In this document: in pieces, positions 60,243 through 64,000 of the stretch
How the letters are laid out: the number at the start of each line of letters is the position of its first letter
Position numbering within the stretch: the first letter of the stretch is position 1
Assembly: GCA_934434555.1 (NCBI GenBank)
Contig: CAKRZX010000001.1
Location: forward strand, 1-64,000
DNA length: 64,000 nucleotides
Direction: 5' to 3'
DNA from: an uncultured Clostridia bacterium
Lineage (GTDB): Bacteria; Bacillota; Clostridia; Christensenellales; QALW01
Notes under the pieces: generated by a model
The model's input: only the letters and a program-made list of their open reading frames with translations
What the model was told of the DNA's origin: nothing
Databases searched by the model: none
Program-made: the position numbers and the translations under genes

Positions 60243-60268
60243 AAGGGAAGGCGCTGCCTTCCCTTAAT
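60243..60268 (+). terminator. Hairpin after ftsH
   Basis: AAGGGAAGGC and GCCTTCCCTT pair around three bases. The following T-run is weak (TTAATATT). Confidence 0.65.
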
Positions 60269-60277
60269 ATTAACCGT

Positions 60278-60730
60278 ATGAAAAGAAGTAAAACTGCATA
60301 TCTTATCTTGGCGCTGCTTTCACCGGTTATTATTTTCGGCATTGCGGCGGCAGTAAGATATTTTAAGGGCGGAACTGTATCCCCCGAAATGCTAAAAACC
60401 GATTTTCTTATGCTTTTTGAAGCGTTCAAAAACATAAAGGAATATATATTCCCCATTGCGACGGTGTTCTCCTTAGGACTTTTGGCGGTGGTAATACACC
60501 TCTTTAATCAAAAGCCGATTACATCAGGCGAAAAAATCGTTTTTCCCGTGCTCGGTTCATATATATTGCTTACGGGTTCGCGTATTCTGTTTTCGGCTGC
60601 AATGGGCACAAAAATCAGCGGCGAATTGATTGAATTTATCCACGGCGGAATAACTCTTTACACCTTTGCCCTTTCGGCTGTGCTGATTTTGTTTATGATG
60701 TGGATTTTAAGTTTTTTCGGCCGCAGATAA
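60278..60730 (+). CDS. Four-helix membrane protein, unknown function
   Basis: A 150-residue protein with four hydrophobic segments (about 8-27, 58-78, 90-108 and 122-146) and a basic N-terminus. There is no recognised family. The ATG lacks a good Shine-Dalgarno, unlike its neighbours; the only purine-rich sequence is in the hairpin just upstream. It is placed between ftsH and the SRP RNA. Confidence 0.65.
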   Translation: MKRSKTAYLILALLSPVIIFGIAAAVRYFKGGTVSPEMLKTDFLMLFEAFKNIKEYIFPIATVFSLGLLAVVIHLFNQKPITSGEKIVFPVLGSYILLTGSRILFSAAMGTKISGELIEFIHGGITLYTFALSAVLILFMMWILSFFGRR

Positions 60731-60737
60731 ATATCAC

Positions 60738-60766
60738 TTGCGCAATTTAATTAAATGTGATATTAT
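60738..60766 (+). promoter_or_regulatory. Promoter of the SRP RNA
   Basis: TTGCGC, 17 bases, TATTAT, ending about ten bases before the RNA. Confidence 0.78.
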
Positions 60767-60776
60767 ACTTAGCACA

Positions 60777-60906
60777 AGTTGTCTGTAAACTTGCATCGGG
60801 TTCTGCGCAACGTGCGGCTGTGAACCATGTCAGGGTCGGAAGGCAGCAGCATTAAGCAGTTTGTTGCGTGTGCCGCAGGTCGACCTGATGCAGGTTTACA
60901 GGCAAT
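60777..60906 (+). ncRNA. ffs: Signal recognition particle RNA, small bacterial type
   Basis: The universal SRP helix 8 core is present: CCATGTCAGGGTCGGAAGGC followed by AGCAGCATTAAGCAG, including the GGAA tetraloop and both symmetric-loop motifs. Long complementary ends (TGTCTGTAAAC with TTTACAGGCA) close the hairpin. It binds Ffh to target membrane proteins. A short T-run follows. Confidence 0.95.
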
Positions 60907-60924
60907 TTTTTTATGAGGTTTTAT

Positions 60925-61896
60925 ATGCATATTACCGAAAAGAACAAAAAGAAGATAGGTGTTTGCCTTATAGTTATATCACTGCTTTTTATGGCGGCGG
61001 TATGTCTGTTTTTGGGCACTCCCCTCGTAAAATTCGCCCGTGATCCCGAAAAATTCCGCAGTCTTGTGGATTCTTTCGGCATTTGGGGCTATTTTATTTT
61101 TGTGTTCATTATCTTCTTTCAGGTAGTATTCGCTTTTATCCCCGGCGAACCTTTTGAACTTTTTGCCGGATATGCTTTCGGTTCTGTTCCCGGGCTTGTG
61201 CTTTGTATGACGGGTTCATGTTTGGGGTCGGCGGTCGTGTTTCTGCTTACACGCAAATTCGGCGTAAAATTCGTTGAGCTTTTCTTTTCAATGGATAAAA
61301 TAAATTCCGTAAAATTCTTACGGAACAAAAAGAAGATGTATATGCTTACCTTTTTGGCGTTTTTCATTCCCGGGACGCCGAAAGATTTGCTTTCCTACGT
61401 TGCGGGTCTTACGCCCATAAATTTTTGGACATATATGCTGCTTTCCTCAGTTGCGCGAATTCCCTCGGTAATAACGTCAACCGTGTCGGGAAGCGCGTTC
61501 GGAACAAAAAAATACGTTTTCGGCATTATCGTGTTTGCCATAACGGGAATAATAAGCATTATAGGAATCCTGATTTACAATAAATTAAGCGCCGACCACA
61601 CGGTGAATTTGGCAAAGTATATCGGCAAAACCGTTACAGTGCAGATTACCGACCACTATGACGGCAAAACGCCGAGCAGAGGCCTTGTAAGCGGAATATG
61701 GTCTTCCGAGGGTGACGTTCAGGACGCCTACGTGTGCGGAATAAATCGTGAACTTAAAATTTTTACGGGCAAAGTGGCGGGATTTATAAGAAATAAAGAC
61801 ACTATGCACGAAAGCCTTATTGTGGTTCCCAAGCACACGGATTTTTCAAAAGAAGAACTCTCAAATATAGGTGAAATATTTACTGATTCCCGATAA
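60925..61896 (+). CDS. TVP38/TMEM64 (DedA-like) family membrane protein
   Basis: A 323-residue membrane protein of the SNARE-associated/TVP38 family. The conserved FIPGEPFELFAGYAFG segment (about 70) and the FFIPGTPKDLLSYVAGLT segment (about 150) mark it, with six hydrophobic segments. The C-terminal 90 residues are soluble and unusual for the family. ATG at 60925 (GAGG before it) is preferred to 60913, which directly abuts the SRP T-run. Members may act in lipid or membrane homeostasis; the substrate here is unknown. Confidence 0.86.
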   Translation: MHITEKNKKKIGVCLIVISLLFMAAVCLFLGTPLVKFARDPEKFRSLVDSFGIWGYFIFVFIIFFQVVFAFIPGEPFELFAGYAFGSVPGLVLCMTGSCLGSAVVFLLTRKFGVKFVELFFSMDKINSVKFLRNKKKMYMLTFLAFFIPGTPKDLLSYVAGLTPINFWTYMLLSSVARIPSVITSTVSGSAFGTKKYVFGIIVFAITGIISIIGILIYNKLSADHTVNLAKYIGKTVTVQITDHYDGKTPSRGLVSGIWSSEGDVQDAYVCGINRELKIFTGKVAGFIRNKDTMHESLIVVPKHTDFSKEELSNIGEIFTDSR

Positions 61897-62083
61897 TATC
61901 CGTGACCTTATGCCTAAGCGGGTCGACACCTAACGGTTTTGACGGACATATTTTCGCCCTGCGGCAAACGGCTCGGAAATATACCCGATATTACCATTTT
62001 CTTGTCCCGACAAAAATCTGCTCTTGTTAAAACTGCGCACACCGAAAACGGATTATTTTTGTCGAGATTCGTTGAGCGCGACT
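61897..62083. other. Likely remainder of the second repeat element
   Basis: No gene is seen. A frame without ATG is open from a TGA at 61940 through to the TAA at 62144 and ends in the repeat peptide. The word GGACATATTTTCG (61944-61956) also occurs, inverted, next to copy 1. No matching left inverted terminal repeat was found. Confidence 0.5.
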
Positions 62084-62174
62084 CAGGAATACCGGGAGTA
62101 TTTCAAGTTTCGCCAACGCAGAAAAGCGGAAAAAGAATCGGTTTAAGGCGCGGTTCGGATAAGTCTCGTAACCC
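62084..62174 (+). repeat. Dispersed repeat core, copy 2
   Basis: Matches 48311-48400. Its outer end GGGTTACGAG...TCCGAACC (read on minus) corresponds to the right terminal repeat of copy 1 and lies inside the 3' end of the ybaK gene. Confidence 0.85.
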
Positions 62175-62622
62175 TCCCCCTCGTAAAGGCAATAAGGTCG
62201 TTTTTGTTTATCTCTATCGCAAGCCCGCGCATACCGCCGGAAACAAATATGTTTTCAAGATTTTCAATGCTCTCATCAAAAAACGTGGCAAACTGTTTTT
62301 TCATACCCACCGGCGAACAGCCGCCGCGGATATAGCCCGTAATCCCCGGCAAATCCTTTACGTGAAGCATTTCGGCGCTTTTATCTCCGAAAACTTTTGC
62401 CGCCTTTTTAATATCAAGTTCCTTATCAACCGGAATACAGCATACAAAATATCCGTTCTTTGCACCCTTTAACACAAGGGTCTTGAAGAATTCGCACGAG
62501 TTTATGCCTAAGTTTTCCGCCGCGTGCACGCCGGAAAGGTCGTTTTCGTCGTATTCGTAATTAAATGCCCGAAAATATATTTTCGCCTTTTCAAGCATAC
62601 GCTCTGCATTGGTTTTAGTCAT
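62143..62622 (-). CDS. ybaK: Cys-tRNA(Pro)/Cys-tRNA(Cys) deacylase, YbaK type
   Basis: A 159-residue trans-editing deacylase. The family core is visible: FKTLVLKGAKNGYFVCCIPV (about 45-64) with its catalytic Lys, KAAKVFGDKSAEMLHVKDL (about 71) and GYIRGGCSPVGMKK (about 95). It hydrolyses Cys mischarged on tRNA-Pro. ATG at MTKTNA is chosen for GGAG eight bases upstream. Its last ten residues RVTRLIRTAP are encoded by the terminal repeat of the dispersed element, so its C-terminus has been replaced. It is coupled (TAATG) to a 23-residue upstream peptide. Confidence 0.9.
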   Translation of the reverse strand: MTKTNAERMLEKAKIYFRAFNYEYDENDLSGVHAAENLGINSCEFFKTLVLKGAKNGYFVCCIPVDKELDIKKAAKVFGDKSAEMLHVKDLPGITGYIRGGCSPVGMKKQFATFFDESIENLENIFVSGGMRGLAIEINKNDLIAFTRGRVTRLIRTAP

Positions 62623-62693
62623 TACATCAGCTCCGTATAAACTGCCGTCGCAACGGTAACGGCACAGATTATCATACAAATTGCAAAAAGCAT
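62622..62693 (-). CDS. 23-residue hydrophobic peptide upstream of ybaK
   Basis: ATG at 62693 follows GAGGTG with a seven-base spacer, better than the site of ybaK itself. The frame encodes MLFAICMIICAVTVATAVYT plus three residues, a single membrane-spanning helix, and its TAA overlaps the ybaK ATG as TAATG. It is either a small membrane peptide or a leader peptide that couples translation of ybaK. No family is recognised. Confidence 0.65.
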   Translation of the reverse strand: MLFAICMIICAVTVATAVYTELM

Positions 62694-62763
62694 TTTTTCT
62701 CACCTCAATACAATTTTACTCTGTAAACGGCGTTTAGTCAACGGAAATTTCACGCGATTTTGC

Positions 62764-62791
62764 TTGACTGAAACACGCGTTCTGATATAAT
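62764..62791 (+). promoter_or_regulatory. Promoter of the MATE gene
   Basis: TTGACT, 16 bases, TATAAT, about 32 bases before the ATG. Confidence 0.8.
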
Positions 62792-62823
62792 ATGTCTGTA
62801 CAAGTTTTTTCGAGGTTTTCAAG

Positions 62824-64000
62824 ATGAAATTCGATTCAAAAAATATGTGTGAGGGTCCGATTTTTAAGGGTATCGTGCTCTATACCGTGCCCATTATCCT
62901 TACAAGCCTTTTGCAACTTCTGTTCAACGCCGCCGACCTGGTGGTTGTAGGCTGGTTTTCGGGAAGCAATTCCGTTGCGGCGGTCGGTTCAACCGGTTCG
63001 CTTACGGGGCTTATCGTAAACCTTTTTATCGGGCTTTCGGTAGGCGCAAGCGTAGCCGTTGCCCACGGTATCGGCTCGGGAAATTACACCGACACACACG
63101 AAGCCGTTCACACCGCAATGCCCATAGCCGTTATAGGCGGAATAATACTGAGCATTGTAGGAATCATATTTTCAAAAACGTTCCTTTCACTTATGGGTAC
63201 ACCCGACGAACTTCTTCATCTTTCCACAATTTATATGCAGATTTATTTTGCGGGAATGGTTTTCTGTATGCTTTATAACTTCGGTTCGGCAATACTCCGT
63301 GCCGCAGGCGATACGCGCAGTCCGCTTATCTATCTTTCAATAGCCGGCGTGCTGAACGTAATACTTAATATCGTGTTCGTTGCCCTTTTCAAAATGGACG
63401 TTGCCGGCGTTGCCCTTGCCACATCAATTTCACAGGCAGTTTCCGCGGGGCTTGTAATCTATGCGCTTGTTCGTCGTCAGGACGCCTGCCGCCTTGAAAT
63501 AAAAGAGTGCCGCATTCACAAAAAGGCGCTGCTGAAAATACTTAAAATAGGTATTCCCACGGGACTTCAAAGTTCGCTGTTTGCTATTTCAAACGTGCTT
63601 ATACAGTCCTCAATCAACTCTTTCGGCAGTACCCATATGTCGGGCAGTGCCGCCGCGTCAAGTATTGAGGGATTCTGTTATGTTGCAATGAACTCGTTCC
63701 AGCAAACGACCCTTAACTTCTGCGGGCAAAATTATGGTGCACATAACCTGAAACGTGTTAATCAGATAACTTTGGTTTCTCTTCTTACCGTTACGGGAGT
63801 AGGTTTGGTTTTGGGCAACCTGATATATTTATTCGGACGTCCGCTTTTGGGAATATATATAAATGACTCCCCCGAAGCAATTGAGTTCGGGCTTGAACGT
63901 ATGAAATTTATGCTTATCCCCTACTTCCTCTGCGGAATAATGGACACGATAACCGGCGCAATGCGCGGAATAGGCTCCTCCCTTACGCCTATGCTTATAA
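62824..64000 (+). CDS. MATE family efflux transporter (partial, runs off the right edge)
   Basis: The first 392 codons of a membrane transporter are present, open to the window edge. The protein starts MKFDSKNMCEGPIFKG and shows at least ten hydrophobic segments, with the MATE repeat LLQLLFNAADLVVVGWFSG (about 38-56) and FQQTTLNFCGQNYGAHNLKR (about 297). It would export cationic drugs or metabolites with Na+ or H+. TCGAGG lies before the ATG and a good promoter is upstream. The 3' end, probably about 60 codons, is missing. Confidence 0.93.
   Translation, partial: MKFDSKNMCEGPIFKGIVLYTVPIILTSLLQLLFNAADLVVVGWFSGSNSVAAVGSTGSLTGLIVNLFIGLSVGASVAVAHGIGSGNYTDTHEAVHTAMPIAVIGGIILSIVGIIFSKTFLSLMGTPDELLHLSTIYMQIYFAGMVFCMLYNFGSAILRAAGDTRSPLIYLSIAGVLNVILNIVFVALFKMDVAGVALATSISQAVSAGLVIYALVRRQDACRLEIKECRIHKKALLKILKIGIPTGLQSSLFAISNVLIQSSINSFGSTHMSGSAAASSIEGFCYVAMNSFQQTTLNFCGQNYGAHNLKRVNQITLVSLLTVTGVGLVLGNLIYLFGRPLLGIYINDSPEAIEFGLERMKFMLIPYFLCGIMDTITGAMRGIGSSLTPMLI

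Noticed and set aside
61939..62472. Plus-strand frame of 177 codons
   Set aside because: It is mostly antisense to ybaK and crosses the repeat in a frame different from the one with silent changes; no Shine-Dalgarno.

Overview
The window looks like the chromosome of an anaerobic, low-to-mid GC Firmicute of the class Clostridia, probably a gut species. This rests on gene content and order: yceD-rpmF, infC-rpmI-rplT behind an L20-type leader, dnaD-dnaI-tilS-hpt-ftsH, TmcAL, RqcH, ANTAR-linked glutamine synthetase, sortase and MecA-type PBP. Sigma-A-like promoters with 17-base spacers are abundant. I see no prophage, CRISPR array or transposase gene.

Layout. 0-3.7 kb: a P-type cation ATPase and a methyltransferase behind a yybP-ykoY-type riboswitch. 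3.8-7.4 kb: glutamine synthetase, an ANTAR regulator and CTP synthase, all tied to glutamine. 7.4-10.8 kb: an AT-rich glycopolymer cassette (LicD, flippase, glycosyltransferase). 10.9-20.1 kb: a GH2 glycosidase, two AraC regulators, RqcH and a three-gene reductive operon (Old Yellow Enzyme-like protein, SDR, fumarate-reductase-like flavoprotein). 20.1-23.0 kb: YebC, an rRNA methylase and the IF3/L35/L20 operon. 23.0-25.2 kb: a sortase cluster. 25.3-29.3 kb: ABC exporter, DUF436, ProX and a PTS-IIC-type membrane protein. 29.4-33.3 kb: PBP, small membrane genes and tmk. 33.4-39.9 kb: tRNA-Arg, a lipoprotein, a huge secreted protein of mosaic composition and a TetR regulator. 39.9-43.5 kb: L32/YceD, acetate kinase and TmcAL. 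43.6-46.7 kb: an AraC-controlled sugar isomerase/dehydrogenase pair. 47.6-48.5 kb: palindromic repeats and a dehydrogenase relic split by an inverted-repeat element. 48.5-52.4 kb: GlpA/GlpB/DUF1667-like operon with a GntR regulator. 52.5-60.7 kb: M1 peptidase, replication-initiation pair, tilS-hpt-ftsH. 60.7-64 kb: SRP RNA, a TVP38-type membrane protein, a second copy of the repeat, YbaK with a tiny upstream peptide gene, and the start of a MATE transporter.

Several starts are set by Shine-Dalgarno position rather than by the longest frame: AUU for IF3, TTG for the SpoU methylase and one AraC protein, GTG for the flippase. The most interesting material is the dispersed repeat with a conserved reading frame at 48.3 and 62.1 kb, the enone-reductase-like operon at 16-20 kb, the mosaic surface protein at 34.7-39.1 kb, and the short genes at 32.2 and 62.6 kb. 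All functional statements are from sequence reading alone; composition statements are by eye.
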